From Halomonas alkaliantarctica (GTDB lineage Bacteria > Pseudomonadota > Gammaproteobacteria > Pseudomonadales > Halomonadaceae): 64,000 nucleotides of DNA. The stretch is taken from the NCBI RefSeq assembly GCF_029854215.1, contig NZ_CP122961.1, positions 2,728,001 to 2,792,000 of the forward strand, written 5' to 3'. Below are positions 34,021-43,025 of the stretch, in pieces. Numbering within the stretch: position 1 is the first letter of the stretch; each line of letters begins with the position of its first letter. The notes beneath the pieces were generated by a model, which worked only from the letters and a program-made list of their open reading frames with translations, searched no databases and was not told where the DNA came from. Position numbers and translations under genes: made by a program.

Positions 34021-35682
34021 ATGGCGCAATACGTTTTCACCATGAACCGGGTTGGCAAAGTAGTGCCGCCCAAAAAGCAAATTCTCAAGGATATTTCGCT
34101 CTCGTTTTTCCCTGGCGCCAAAATCGGCGTCCTGGGCCTAAACGGTTCGGGTAAATCCACACTGCTGCGCATTATGGCCGGTGTCGATAAAGAGTTTGAA
34201 GGTGAAGCTCGTCCGATGCCTGGCATCAATGTTGGTTACCTTCCCCAGGAGCCGCAGCTAGACGACGAGAAAAACGTCCGCGACACCGTCGAAGAAGCGC
34301 TCGGGGCAATCAAAGACGCGCAGGAGAAGTTGGATGGCGTGTATGCGGCCTACGCAGAGCCCGACGCCGACTTTGACGCGCTGGCCAGCGAGCAGGCACG
34401 GCTTGAAAACATTATCGAAGCCGCGGATGCTCACAATCTGGAGCGTAAGCTTGACGTTGCTGCTGAAGCGCTGCGTCTGCCCCCCTGGGATGCCAAAGTG
34501 GGTAACCTCTCGGGCGGTGAACGCCGCCGCGTAGCACTATGCCGCTTACTGCTTTCCAGCCCGGACATGCTGCTGCTTGACGAGCCTACCAACCACCTTG
34601 ACGCAGAGTCAGTGGCTTGGCTTGAGCGCTTCCTGCACGACTACAACGGTACAGTCGTGGCAATTACCCACGACCGCTACTTCCTGGATAACGTAGCGGG
34701 TTGGATTCTCGAGCTTGACCGTGGCCAGGGTATCCCGTTTGAGGGTAACTACTCCCAGTGGCTGGAGCAGAAAGATCAGCGTCTGAATCAAGAAGCCAAG
34801 CAGGAAGCCTCGCGTCAGAAAGCTATCAAGCAAGAGCTTGAGTGGGTGCGCAGTAACGCCAAAGGCCGCCAGGCAAAGAGCAAAGCGCGTCTTAACCGCT
34901 TTGAAGAGATGCAGTCAGGCGACTTCCAGAAACGTAATGAAACCAATGAGATTTACATTCCGCCTGGCCCGCGCCTTGGCGATAACGTCATTGAGTTTCG
35001 TGATGTGGCCAAGCGCTTTGATGACAAGCTGCTCTACCAGAATCTCTCCTTCACCATTCCCCAGGGTGCGATTGTTGGCATCGTCGGTGGTAACGGTGCG
35101 GGTAAATCGACGCTCTTCAAACTGATTACCGGTAAAGAGCAGCCGGACGAGGGCGAAGTTGTCGTCGGTGAAACGGTCGATATCGCTTACGTCGAGCAGC
35201 TGCGCGACGGCTTAGACGACAAGCAGAGCGTCTGGGAAGCCGTTTCGGATGGTCAGGATATCCTCAACATTAACGGCTACGAAGTCTCTTCTCGCGCCTA
35301 TGTGGGTCGCTTTAACTTTAAGGGTAACGACCAGCAAAAACGTTTATCAGAGCTTTCCGGTGGTGAACGCGGTCGTTTGCAGCTTGCGCAAACGCTCAAG
35401 CAAGGCGCTAACGTTCTGCTGCTCGATGAGCCCTCCAACGACCTGGATATCGAAACCCTGCGGGCACTGGAAGACGCGCTTCTGGCCTTCCCAGGCTGCG
35501 CCATGGTGATCTCGCACGACCGTTGGTTCCTTGACCGTATCGCCACGCACATTATGGCCTTCGAGGGTGACTCTGAAGTTGTCTTATTTGAAGGCAACTA
35601 TGCAGAGTACGAAGAGGATCATAAAAAGCGGATGGGCAACGACACACCGAAGCGCATGAAATATAAGCGCATTGATGCTTGA
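34021..35682 (+). CDS. ettA: EttA, energy-dependent translational throttle (ABC-F)
   Basis: 553 residues, very near the family length. Two ABC cassettes sit in one chain without membrane segments. The first has Walker A GLNGSGKST, signature LSGGERRRVAL and Walker B MLLLDEPTNHLD. An arm inserted in the first domain and a basic interdomain linker (~240-320, with RQKAIKQELEWVRSNAKGRQ) contact tRNA and ribosome in E. coli EttA. The second cassette has GGNGAGKST, LSGGERGRLQLAQ and VLLLDEPSNDLD. EttA binds the ribosomal E site and gates entry into elongation according to the ATP/ADP ratio. A clear intrinsic terminator follows. Confidence 0.96.
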   Translation: MAQYVFTMNRVGKVVPPKKQILKDISLSFFPGAKIGVLGLNGSGKSTLLRIMAGVDKEFEGEARPMPGINVGYLPQEPQLDDEKNVRDTVEEALGAIKDAQEKLDGVYAAYAEPDADFDALASEQARLENIIEAADAHNLERKLDVAAEALRLPPWDAKVGNLSGGERRRVALCRLLLSSPDMLLLDEPTNHLDAESVAWLERFLHDYNGTVVAITHDRYFLDNVAGWILELDRGQGIPFEGNYSQWLEQKDQRLNQEAKQEASRQKAIKQELEWVRSNAKGRQAKSKARLNRFEEMQSGDFQKRNETNEIYIPPGPRLGDNVIEFRDVAKRFDDKLLYQNLSFTIPQGAIVGIVGGNGAGKSTLFKLITGKEQPDEGEVVVGETVDIAYVEQLRDGLDDKQSVWEAVSDGQDILNINGYEVSSRAYVGRFNFKGNDQQKRLSELSGGERGRLQLAQTLKQGANVLLLDEPSNDLDIETLRALEDALLAFPGCAMVISHDRWFLDRIATHIMAFEGDSEVVLFEGNYAEYEEDHKKRMGNDTPKRMKYKRIDA

Positions 35683-35718
35683 TAATTAGCATCACGTTAA
35701 CTGTTACTGTTAACAGCC

Positions 35719-35750
35719 AAAAGGCCCCGCTCTGCGGGGCCTTTTAGTTT
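35719..35750 (+). terminator. Intrinsic terminator of ettA
   Basis: Perfect 12-bp stem AAAAGGCCCCGC/GCGGGGCCTTTT with a TCT loop, closed by a T-run (TTTTAGTTT). It begins 37 bases past the ettA stop. Its A-T flanks could also work for transcripts from the other strand. Confidence 0.9.
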
Positions 35751-35894
35751 GTGATTGCACTGACGCCAACGCAAAGCCACAACGCCTGCGGCCAGTAAAA
35801 ACAACATAAGAACAGAATAAAAAACAGCAAAAATAAAATTGGCGGCTTCCCTTAAAGCATTTCCCTATGCACCATTATTCAGCATGATTATGCA

Positions 35895-36536
35895 TCAAAT
35901 ATGATAGACGCTTTTGGCCATCACTTTAGAGGCCAGACGCATGCCCCATTTTACCGGCGCTGGAAAGCGAACGCCCCCCGCTTCCAAAGCAAGCTGAGCG
36001 TGGTGGGCTTCATCAATGGCCATTCGGCGCAGTATGGCGCGTGAGCGGTTGTCGCCGCTGGGTAGCGCCTGTTGGTGTGATTCAAGGTGCTTGCCTACCT
36101 GCTCTTCGGTCGCCGCTACCAACCCCAAACTAATGCGGTCACTGACCGCCCCCGTGGCCGCGCCAATGCCAAACGAGGCGACATAGAACAGAGGGTTTAA
36201 ATAACTCGTTCGGCTCTGCAACTGCACCAGACGCTCATCACACCAGGCGAGATGATCGATCTCCTCCTGCGCAGACTGCTCCATCTGGTGACGCACATGA
36301 GGCAGCTTAGCGGTTACCCCCTGCCCCTGATACAGCGCTTGAGCACATACCTCACCGGTATGATTAATGCGCATTAAACCTGCCGCATGGCGACGCTCGT
36401 GATCGTCGAGCGCCGCCTCGGCCACACCTTCAGCAGGACTGGTACGCTGCGACGAGGCCGCATGGGGCATCAGCGTTCGTAAGACGGTATCGAACTGATG
36501 TATCAGGCGATCTGAACGACTCTGTTGACGATCCAT
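35895..36536 (-). CDS. coq7: Coq7, 5-demethoxyubiquinone hydroxylase
   Basis: 213 residues. Diiron-carboxylate helices are visible: [41 protein letters not shown] and [14 protein letters not shown] supply the Glu and ExxH ligands. The enzyme hydroxylates 2-octaprenyl-3-methyl-6-methoxy-1,4-benzoquinol at C6 in aerobic ubiquinone synthesis and is membrane-associated through its hydrophobic helices (here near [20 protein letters not shown]). Coq7 replaces flavin-dependent UbiF in Pseudomonas, Halomonas and relatives. A GGAG ribosome site lies 7 bases before the ATG. The gene stands by itself, 39 bp after the HIT gene in the opposite-order tail of a minus-strand cluster. Confidence 0.94.
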   Translation of the reverse strand: MDRQQSRSDRLIHQFDTVLRTLMPHAASSQRTSPAEGVAEAALDDHERRHAAGLMRINHTGEVCAQALYQGQGVTAKLPHVRHQMEQSAQEEIDHLAWCDERLVQLQSRTSYLNPLFYVASFGIGAATGAVSDRISLGLVAATEEQVGKHLESHQQALPSGDNRSRAILRRMAIDEAHHAQLALEAGGVRFPAPVKWGMRLASKVMAKSVYHI

Positions 36537-36575
36537 GGCAACACTCCATTGACTGGCAATAGCAGCCTGCTGAGC

Positions 36576-36917
36576 TTAACCGGCAGGCCAGGTGAAGGCG
36601 CGTCCACCCATTAAATGCATATGAATGTGATAGACAGTTTGTCCGCCCATTTCGTTGCAGTTCATCACCACACGGTAGCCATCTTCAGCAAAGCCCTGCT
36701 CACGGGCAAGCTTGGCGGCGGTAAACTGAAGCCGCCCCACTGTGGCAAGGTCGGCTTCATCGATATCATTGAGCGTCGCGATATGCTTTTTAGGAATGAT
36801 CAGCTGATGAGTCGGTGCCTGGGGGCCAATATCATTGAATGCCAATACATGGTCATCTTCGTAAACGATATCAGCGGGAATTTCACGGTTAATAATTTTG
36901 CAAAACAGACAATCCAT
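36576..36917 (-). CDS. hinT: HIT-family purine nucleoside phosphoramidase (HinT-like)
   Basis: 113 residues from the ATG at 36917, supported by an AAAGGAG ribosome site; a longer frame to 36959 has none. The protein opens [21 protein letters not shown], typical of the HINT branch, with the zinc-type CxxC. The catalytic histidine triad is [10 protein letters not shown] near the C-terminus. HinT hydrolyses adenosine phosphoramidates and acyl-adenylates in the cytoplasm. It lies between prkB and coq7 on the same strand, 44 bp downstream of prkB. Confidence 0.93.
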   Translation of the reverse strand: MDCLFCKIINREIPADIVYEDDHVLAFNDIGPQAPTHQLIIPKKHIATLNDIDEADLATVGRLQFTAAKLAREQGFAEDGYRVVMNCNEMGGQTVYHIHMHLMGGRAFTWPAG

Positions 36918-36961
36918 ACGGCTCTCCTTTATTTTGGCGTCACATGATTTGCTCGACACAC

Positions 36962-37834
36962 TCAGCGAAAGCGCCGTTGCGATAACAAATGACGCACCAA
37001 GGGGGCGAGGATTAACTCCATCGCCAGCGACATCCGTGCGCCAGGCACGACCAGCGTGTGCGGGCGGGTCATAAACGAGTCTTTAATCATCGCCAGCAGC
37101 CAAGGGAAATCAACGGTAGAGGGATCCCGAAAGCGGATGACCACGAACGACTCAGCGTCGGTGGGAATATCCTGCACTTCAAAGGGGTTAGAGGTATCGA
37201 CGGTCGGCACACGTTGAAAATTGATGTGAGTACGCGAAAACTGCGGCTGGATATAGCGCACGTAATCATCCATCCGACCCAGGATGGTGTCGATGACTGC
37301 TTCTTGTGAGTAGCCACGCAGCTTGGTGTCACGGTCGATCTTTTGAATCCACTCAAGATTCATGGTCGGCGCCACGCCTACCAACAGATCCACATGGCGG
37401 GCAATATCATACTCTTCAGTGACCAGCCCGCCGTGTAAGCCTTCATAAAACAACAGGTCGGTGCCACACGGCAGCGACTGCCACTCGGTAAAAGTACCTA
37501 CCCGACAGCCCGCTTCAATTTTCTGCTTATCTTCAGCGTGGATATAGTGCCGAAAAGTGCCCGAACCGTGCTCACCATATTCGCTAAACAACCCTTCCAG
37601 GCGGTCCAGCAAGTTCGCCTCAACGGCAAAATGAGAAAGCTCATCTTTGCGTTCTGGCTCTTCCCGGAAGATGCGGTGCAGATCATCACGGGTATAGCGG
37701 TGAAAGGCATCACCATCGACCACCGCCGCATGCACATCTTCGCGCAGAAACATGCGCTCAAAGCTGCGCCGTACGGTGGTGGTACCCGCCCCTGAAGAGC
37801 CGGTTACCGCGATAATCGGATACTCCCGTGACAT
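36962..37834 (-). CDS. prkB: PrkB, phosphoribulokinase-like protein
   Basis: 290 residues from the ATG at 37834, which overlaps the thioesterase stop in a TGATG junction and has GAGG 8 bases upstream. The P-loop reads [16 protein letters not shown] segment with EGLHGG and [12 protein letters not shown] follows the kinase family. Length equals that of E. coli PrkB (YhfK-region kinase) rather than Calvin-cycle enzymes. No RuBisCO or other Calvin genes lie nearby, so a role in carbon fixation is unlikely and the physiological substrate is unknown. Co-expression with a thioesterase is indicated by the overlap. Confidence 0.9.
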   Translation of the reverse strand: MSREYPIIAVTGSSGAGTTTVRRSFERMFLREDVHAAVVDGDAFHRYTRDDLHRIFREEPERKDELSHFAVEANLLDRLEGLFSEYGEHGSGTFRHYIHAEDKQKIEAGCRVGTFTEWQSLPCGTDLLFYEGLHGGLVTEEYDIARHVDLLVGVAPTMNLEWIQKIDRDTKLRGYSQEAVIDTILGRMDDYVRYIQPQFSRTHINFQRVPTVDTSNPFEVQDIPTDAESFVVIRFRDPSTVDFPWLLAMIKDSFMTRPHTLVVPGARMSLAMELILAPLVRHLLSQRRFR

Positions 37835-38274
37835 CAGCCACACCTCGCGTGGGAAAGCGCTTGTTTAACCTGGTTGGGAACCTCGACAGGACGCCCTGTA
37901 GCAAGATCGATCAGTAGCTGGTTGACCCGTGCGGTGGCGACTACCTGCTGAGACTCTGCCTGGTAAATACGCTGATAAATCGTCAACGCTTTGCCTTGCG
38001 GGTCTGGCACGGCGGTGGCAATCATTAACGCATCGGGCCAGCGTGCTTCACTTTGATACTGTACGGCGATATCAGCGACGACTGAAGGGTGCCCATGCAT
38101 ATCCCACTCGGGCAGATCCAAAGCAGCGAAAGCTTGAATACGCGCCTCGTGGAGCAACGACACCAGCGCATCATGCCCCAAGTGGCGGCCGTAGTTCATA
38201 TCGGTCACCCGCACCGTCAAAGGGTGACGATGAATGACCGCTTCAGCGGGAAAGTCCAGCTTGACACGCTCCAT
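37834..38274 (-). CDS. Thioesterase-superfamily (4HBT hot-dog) protein
   Basis: 146 residues with a single hot-dog domain. The segment VRVTDMNYGRHLGHDALVSLLHEAR carries the Asp-Asn-x-His pattern at the helix start where 4-hydroxybenzoyl-CoA-type thioesterases have the catalytic Asp. The family hydrolyses acyl-CoA thioesters in the cytoplasm. A good GAGGAAA ribosome site precedes the ATG. It is the first gene of a unit with prkB (one-base overlap) and lies 40 bp downstream of purD. The acyl chain preference cannot be told from the sequence. Confidence 0.87.
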   Translation of the reverse strand: MERVKLDFPAEAVIHRHPLTVRVTDMNYGRHLGHDALVSLLHEARIQAFAALDLPEWDMHGHPSVVADIAVQYQSEARWPDALMIATAVPDPQGKALTIYQRIYQAESQQVVATARVNQLLIDLATGRPVEVPNQVKQALSHARCG

Positions 38275-38314
38275 GGCTGTTTCCTCGTCAGTATTTGCGT
38301 AACGGAAGGCTTAC

Positions 38315-39601
38315 TTACTCCTCTCGGGCAATCGCTCTGAAGGCGATATCGCGGCGACACTCGACGCCGTCCCAGCGAATAGCATTAACACCCTGGTACG
38401 CTTGGTGCTGCGCCGCAGAGACGCTATCGCCCAATGCCGTTACACACAGCACACGGCCACCTGCCGTGGTGATCTCGCCCTGGGCATTTTGCGCCGTACC
38501 TGCGTGAAACACTTTGCAGCCCGTTTCCTCAGCCGCAGCTAAGCCGGTAATCACATCACCCTTACGGTAGCTACCAGGGTAGCCACCGGCCGCCAGTACC
38601 ACACCCACCGCTGCACGGGTATCCCATTCGCAGCGCTTGCCGGCCAGGTTGCCTTCGGCACCCGCTAAGCAAAGCTCAGCGAAATCAGAGTTTAAGCGCA
38701 GCATAATCGGCTGGGTTTCAGGGTCACCAAAACGGCAGTTGTACTCGATAACCTTGGGGTTACCCGCCGCATCGATCATCAGGCCTGCATATAAGAACCC
38801 GGTGTAGGCATTGCCCTCTGCAGCCATTCCCCGCACAGTAGGCAGAATGACCTGTTCCATAATGCGTGCATCAACCTCGGGGGTAACCACCGGTGCTGGT
38901 GAATAGGCCCCCATACCGCCGGTATTGGGGCCGGTATCACCATCATAGGCGCGTTTGTGGTCCTGGCTTGTGGCCATGGGGACGACGTGCTCACCGTCCA
39001 CCATGACAATGAAGCTAGCCTCTTCACCTTCCAGAAACTCTTCAATGACCACCCGAGCGCCTGCACCGCCGAAGGCATTGGCTTCCAGCATGTCACGAAT
39101 AGCGGCCTCAGCTTCAGCTTCGCTAAGTGCCACAATCACGCCTTTACCCGCGGCTAGGCCATCCGCTTTAATCACAATCGGCGCGCCCATTTTGCTTAAA
39201 TAGGCCAGTGCAGGGTCTACTTCCGTAAACGTTTGGTAGTCAGCCGAAGGAATATCATGGCGTGCCAGGAAGTCCTTGGTAAAAGATTTTGAGCCTTCCA
39301 ACTGGGCGGCCGCTTGAGTAGGGCCAAAGATAGTTAAGCCAGCCGCTTGGAAACGATCAACAACGCCTTCTACCAAGGGCGCCTCCGGGCCCACCACGGT
39401 TAGGGCAATCTGCTCATCACGGGCGAAATCGACCAGACTGTCGATATCCGTTGCAGCAATCGCTACATTGGTCAGCTTTGCTTCTGTCGCGGTGCCCGCA
39501 TTGCCGGGCGCGACAAACACCTGCTCAACCTGGTTAGATTGCGCCAATTTCCAAGCCAAGGCGTGTTCGCGACCACCGCCACCTATCATCAAAACCTTCA
39601 T
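38315..39601 (-). CDS. purD: PurD, phosphoribosylamine-glycine ligase
   Basis: 428 residues from the ATG at 39601, with GAAGGA 5 bases upstream; the longer frame adds five residues before MKVLMIGGGGREHALAW, the universal PurD start. ATP-grasp features include KSFTKDFLARH, VIKADGLAAGKGVIVA, the loop FLEGEEASF, and the late EYNCRFGDPETQPIM block. The enzyme joins glycine to 5-phosphoribosylamine in purine biosynthesis. In many gammaproteobacteria purD follows purH; that gene is not adjacent here, where phaR lies upstream. Confidence 0.96.
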   Translation of the reverse strand: MKVLMIGGGGREHALAWKLAQSNQVEQVFVAPGNAGTATEAKLTNVAIAATDIDSLVDFARDEQIALTVVGPEAPLVEGVVDRFQAAGLTIFGPTQAAAQLEGSKSFTKDFLARHDIPSADYQTFTEVDPALAYLSKMGAPIVIKADGLAAGKGVIVALSEAEAEAAIRDMLEANAFGGAGARVVIEEFLEGEEASFIVMVDGEHVVPMATSQDHKRAYDGDTGPNTGGMGAYSPAPVVTPEVDARIMEQVILPTVRGMAAEGNAYTGFLYAGLMIDAAGNPKVIEYNCRFGDPETQPIMLRLNSDFAELCLAGAEGNLAGKRCEWDTRAAVGVVLAAGGYPGSYRKGDVITGLAAAEETGCKVFHAGTAQNAQGEITTAGGRVLCVTALGDSVSAAQHQAYQGVNAIRWDGVECRRDIAFRAIAREE

Positions 39602-39668
39602 GTGCATCCTTCTCAAACGGGAGAGCGTATATCGGCGGCATTATGCCACAGCGCAGTACCAAGTGGGG

Positions 39669-40181
39669 TCAGGAGGAGGGTTTGTTATCATTGCTGGCGT
39701 CGGCGTCGCTGCTATCGTCCTCATGCGGCTCCGCATCACCCGACTCGTCGGCTTGACCAGGCTGGTTCAAGGTCTTTTGCCAAAAACGCATGTTCTCTTC
39801 GGTTAGCTCACGCATAAATTCCAACGGCGTGTTGCGCATTGCCTGCTTCCACTGGCTCTGCAGACGTTTCTGCTGCTCCAACATCAACTTCGTACCCTGC
39901 TCGAGATAACGCGACAGCGGCAGCGGCGAGGTCATATCGTAAACACGGATTAACTGCGCTAGCAGGTCGTTAGAAAAAACTTCCGCTTCGCTGTCAGCCT
40001 GTTCCTGCTCAATAATGATAGAGAGCAGAATGGTGCGCGTCAGGTCTTCTCCGCTTTTGGCATCTTCGACCTTAAACGGCTCTTCTTCGATGATTAAACG
40101 GCGCAGGTCCTCCAGCGTCACATAGCGACTCTGCTGAGTATCATAAAGCCTGCGATTTGCATATTTGCGAATTACGCGCAC
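39669..40181 (-). CDS. phaR: PhaR, polyhydroxyalkanoate synthesis regulator
   Basis: 170 residues from GTG at 40181, chosen because AAGGAG lies 7 bases upstream and the conserved domain starts immediately as VRVIRKYANRRLYDT. The N-terminal PHB/PHA accumulation DNA-binding domain (~1-65) is followed by a PHB_acc domain (~70-115) and an acidic, Asp/Ser-rich tail. PhaR represses phasin and PHA genes and binds PHA granules in bacteria that store polyhydroxybutyrate. No phaA, phaB, phaC or phasin genes lie in the window, so its targets are elsewhere. Divergent rsmE starts 137 bp away. Confidence 0.93.
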   Translation of the reverse strand: MRVIRKYANRRLYDTQQSRYVTLEDLRRLIIEEEPFKVEDAKSGEDLTRTILLSIIIEQEQADSEAEVFSNDLLAQLIRVYDMTSPLPLSRYLEQGTKLMLEQQKRLQSQWKQAMRNTPLEFMRELTEENMRFWQKTLNQPGQADESGDAEPHEDDSSDADASNDNKPSS

Positions 40182-40317
40182 GGCGCATCTCCTTAAACGC
40201 GATAGGGACTTTTTATTCCCGGTACTGGTATTGTGCCTGCACCACGCGCCCATGCAAGCCACCTTAATAGTTTAGCAAGGCGTACCGTGCCTGCTTTGTG
40301 ACCAATAGACCACCATT

Positions 40318-41031
40318 ATGAATTTGATACTGCTTGATCCCAACGATCTCACCGACGATGGCCACGTCTGCATCACCGATCCACGCCGACTGGCACACCT
40401 GCTCAATGTCCATCGTTCAACACCCGGCGACCTGCTAACCGTGGGTGTTCAAGGCGGCTCAATGGGGAAAGCGATGCTAAAAGAACTCACCGCCGAGCGC
40501 GCGTATTTCCAATTGGAAACTCTCGACGAGCCACCGCCACCACCGCTACCCGCGCATTTGGTATTGGCCCTACCCCGCCCCCGCATGTTGGCGCGGACGT
40601 TAGAGCACGTGACCGCACTTGGCGTCAAAGAGATCACCCTGCTGCATACTAAACGGGTTGAGAAGAGCTACTGGCAGTCTCCTGAGCTACGCCCGGATAA
40701 AATTCACCAGCACTTGGTACTCGGCTTAGAGCAATCCCGCGACACCCAGCTACCCTCGGTAACCTTAAGTAAGGGCTTTCGTCCTTTTTTGGAACAGCAG
40801 TTACCTGGCTTACTCAGCAAACGCCGCGGACTGGTAGCCCATCCCGGTATGCCAAATGCCTGCCCAAGAGGCATCAATGACCCAACCTTGCTACTGGTAG
40901 GCCCAGAGGGCGGCTTTATCGCTTGGGAGGTAGAGCAACTAATGTTGGCTGGCTGCGAGGGAATGCATCTTGGCCCGCGCATTTTACGCGTTGAAACAGC
41001 CGTGACCGCTCTTCTGTCACGGCTGTTTTAA
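40318..41031 (+). CDS. rsmE: RsmE, 16S rRNA m3U1498 methyltransferase
   Basis: 237 residues. An N-terminal PUA-like RNA-binding domain (~1-70) is followed by a SPOUT methyltransferase with its knot residues in LLLVGPEGGF, MHLGPRILRVETAVTALL. This enzyme methylates U1498 of 16S rRNA using SAM. The start at ATTATGAATTTG has only a weak ribosome site. The last ~12 codons, ending ETAVTALLSRLF, coincide with a perfect hairpin and T-run, so the terminator is inside the coding region. It is monocistronic and divergent from phaR. Confidence 0.95.
   Translation: MNLILLDPNDLTDDGHVCITDPRRLAHLLNVHRSTPGDLLTVGVQGGSMGKAMLKELTAERAYFQLETLDEPPPPPLPAHLVLALPRPRMLARTLEHVTALGVKEITLLHTKRVEKSYWQSPELRPDKIHQHLVLGLEQSRDTQLPSVTLSKGFRPFLEQQLPGLLSKRRGLVAHPGMPNACPRGINDPTLLLVGPEGGFIAWEVEQLMLAGCEGMHLGPRILRVETAVTALLSRLF
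40995..41031 (+). terminator. Intrinsic terminator embedded in the end of rsmE
   Basis: AACAGCCGTGAC (40995-41006) and GTCACGGCTGTT (41016-41027) form a perfect 12-bp stem with a 9-base loop, followed directly by TTTTAA that contains the stop codon. It is one of the strongest hairpins in the window and encodes the last residues of RsmE. Confidence 0.85.
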
Positions 41032-41060
41032 GCATCATTGTTGAGCTGAGTCTATATAGA

Positions 41061-41630
41061 TCAGGACTTATGCTCGTTTGGATCGTGGGGAACAAAGGTG
41101 GCGTTTTCCCCACATCCCGGCTCTTGCAAAAAGGTTTCACGCACATCCAGCAAGCCAAGGTGGCCAATGGTACGGCGGCCAAGCAACAGCGGATAGTTCA
41201 TCTCTTCACGGTCGCGCAGGCTAAACTGCTCTTCGTAAATGGTATCACCCATACAAACTTCCAGCAGCACCACAGGACGCTCATCGCGGCCCCCCGCACC
41301 GCGAACAGCCAATTCGCGATAGAGCGGCCGCTCAATTTGATCGCTGAACACTTCGCCACTTTCCTGATCTTCCAGCCTCAACCGAAAGCGAACCCACTCC
41401 TCATCATCCTGCTCGAATATCTCAATATCGCGGGCGTCCAGCGAGGAGGTTAATGCTCCACTATCAAGCTTGGCTTTTACCTCGATATCCCAGGGTTGCA
41501 GGGTGGCTTTTTCAACCCAACCGAATACCTGGTCATCATTCGCCATTGCCGTGGAAGCATACAGCCCAGCACCTAAAAACGCGGCACCTAACACCAAACC
41601 GCTAAAAAACATTTTACCCATCAACTGCAT
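41061..41630 (-). CDS. Periplasmic retropepsin-like aspartic protease (PF05618-type, 'ATP-dependent zinc protease')
   Basis: 189 residues. A Sec signal peptide (~1-30, ending AMA before N) points to the periplasm. The core has AKLDSGALTSSLDA, where Asp-Ser-Gly resembles the aspartic-protease catalytic triplet, and LLLGRRTIGHLGLLDV, the matching second flap. The family (PF05618) is often mislabelled as an ATP-dependent zinc protease or RimK-associated; no ATPase or zinc motif is visible here. Its substrate is unknown. A good AAGGA ribosome site lies before the ATG. It follows the lytic transglycosylase gene by 40 bp on the same strand and converges on rsmE. Confidence 0.82.
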   Translation of the reverse strand: MQLMGKMFFSGLVLGAAFLGAGLYASTAMANDDQVFGWVEKATLQPWDIEVKAKLDSGALTSSLDARDIEIFEQDDEEWVRFRLRLEDQESGEVFSDQIERPLYRELAVRGAGGRDERPVVLLEVCMGDTIYEEQFSLRDREEMNYPLLLGRRTIGHLGLLDVRETFLQEPGCGENATFVPHDPNEHKS

Positions 41631-41670
41631 AACATCATCCTTGGAAAATAAAACACCCTTGAAATATTAC

Positions 41671-42939
41671 TTACTGCGAACGCTGACGCAGTAGTTCAAG
41701 CAACTGCTGGGTGGCAAAGCCATCCGGTATTAACCCTTGATCACGCTGAAAGTTCCGCAAACCTTGCCGCGTATTGGGACCCATGACGCCGTCCGCACCG
41801 CCGACAGAATAGCCTACACGGTTTAACGTGAGCTGAAGTTCTTGCACATCATCACGGGTAAGGGGTGCTTGATCTCGCGGCCAGCTTTGCTGAATCCCGT
41901 CACGTCCAGCAATCGCATCCCCTAGCGTCGCGACGGCCAGTGCATAACTGGTGGCATTGTTATAGCGCAAGATCGCACGGAAATTAGCGCCTACCAAAAA
42001 GGCTGGGCCTTCCGCGCCAGCGGGTATCACGATGGCGCCGCTATCAAAGTTCGGCAGTTCGCCCTGCAGCGCCTGCACGCCTTGGTTGCGCCACTCTGCA
42101 CTGCTGCGTCGCTCGGTCTGGGCGTAATCAAACCCTTCGGGCAAGCGTACCTCGACACCCCAAGGTTGGCCGGTTTGCCAACCAGCACGGTCAAGATAGT
42201 TGGCCGTTGATGCCATTACGTCAGGAATACTACTCCAGATATCGCGGCGTCCATCACCATCACCATCCACCGCGTAAGCTTCAAAGCTACTGGGAATAAA
42301 CTGGGTATGGCCCATGGCTCCAGCCCAGGAGCCTTTCATCTGCTCAGCGGCGATATCACCTTGGTCAATGATTCGTAACGCCGCGAGCAGTTCTCCCCGG
42401 GCAAAATCACGACGCCGTCCATCGTAAGCCAGCGTGGCAAGGGACTCTAAGGTCGAAAAATCACCAAAATTACTGCCGTAGTTACTCTCGATGCCCCAAA
42501 TGGCGACAATAATTTCGGCTGGCACCCCATAACGCTGCTGCATTTGCTGCGCGGTATCGCGGTGGTCAGCCAGTTTTTCCCGGCCGTTATTAATACGCGT
42601 AGATGAAACCGCGGTATCCAGATATTCCCAAATAGGTCGAACGAACTCGGGCTGGTACCCATCGAGCTCAATCACACGCTCACGATAACGAACGCCATCC
42701 AGCGCATTACTTAGTGTTGCTTCGCTGATCCCTTGGCCAGCAGCATACTGACGAAAGTCTTGAAGCCACTGCTGAAAATTAGCGTAACTAACCTCTGTGG
42801 CAGCCTGACTATCCACTTCTGACATCAGTTGAGAGTTAGCAAGTGCAACGCTTGCTGCAAAAGGCGTAGTTATTGCGGCAATTAATGAGGCACACAACAA
42901 GGGGCGGCAACGCCGCCCAATAGAACAGTTACGAGACAT
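41671..42939 (-). CDS. MltB-family lytic murein transglycosylase with peptidoglycan-binding domain
   Basis: 422 residues. A Sec signal (~1-34, ending ALA) with no lipobox suggests a soluble periplasmic enzyme rather than a lipoprotein. A GH103 catalytic domain (~50-345) has the acid Glu151 in AIWGIESNYG and the conserved MGHTQFIPSSFEAYAVDGDGDG region. A C-terminal peptidoglycan-binding domain (~355-418) has LQLTLNRVGYSVGGADGVMG and TRQGLRNFQ. It should cut peptidoglycan glycan strands to 1,6-anhydro products. This two-domain form is common in Pseudomonas and Halomonas. An AAGGA ribosome site lies 8 bases upstream. Confidence 0.92.
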   Translation of the reverse strand: MSRNCSIGRRCRPLLCASLIAAITTPFAASVALANSQLMSEVDSQAATEVSYANFQQWLQDFRQYAAGQGISEATLSNALDGVRYRERVIELDGYQPEFVRPIWEYLDTAVSSTRINNGREKLADHRDTAQQMQQRYGVPAEIIVAIWGIESNYGSNFGDFSTLESLATLAYDGRRRDFARGELLAALRIIDQGDIAAEQMKGSWAGAMGHTQFIPSSFEAYAVDGDGDGRRDIWSSIPDVMASTANYLDRAGWQTGQPWGVEVRLPEGFDYAQTERRSSAEWRNQGVQALQGELPNFDSGAIVIPAGAEGPAFLVGANFRAILRYNNATSYALAVATLGDAIAGRDGIQQSWPRDQAPLTRDDVQELQLTLNRVGYSVGGADGVMGPNTRQGLRNFQRDQGLIPDGFATQQLLELLRQRSQ

Positions 42940-43025
42940 TATTTCGATCCTTGGGCAGTCCTTGGCATAACGAGGATGATGGCCTAGAAAAGAGGTAGAT
43001 ACTAGGGTCTGGCAGAAGGTGATGA

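Noticed and set aside
36962..37834. prkB as evidence of a Calvin cycle
   Set aside because: Length and context match the heterotrophic PrkB branch and no RuBisCO genes are present.
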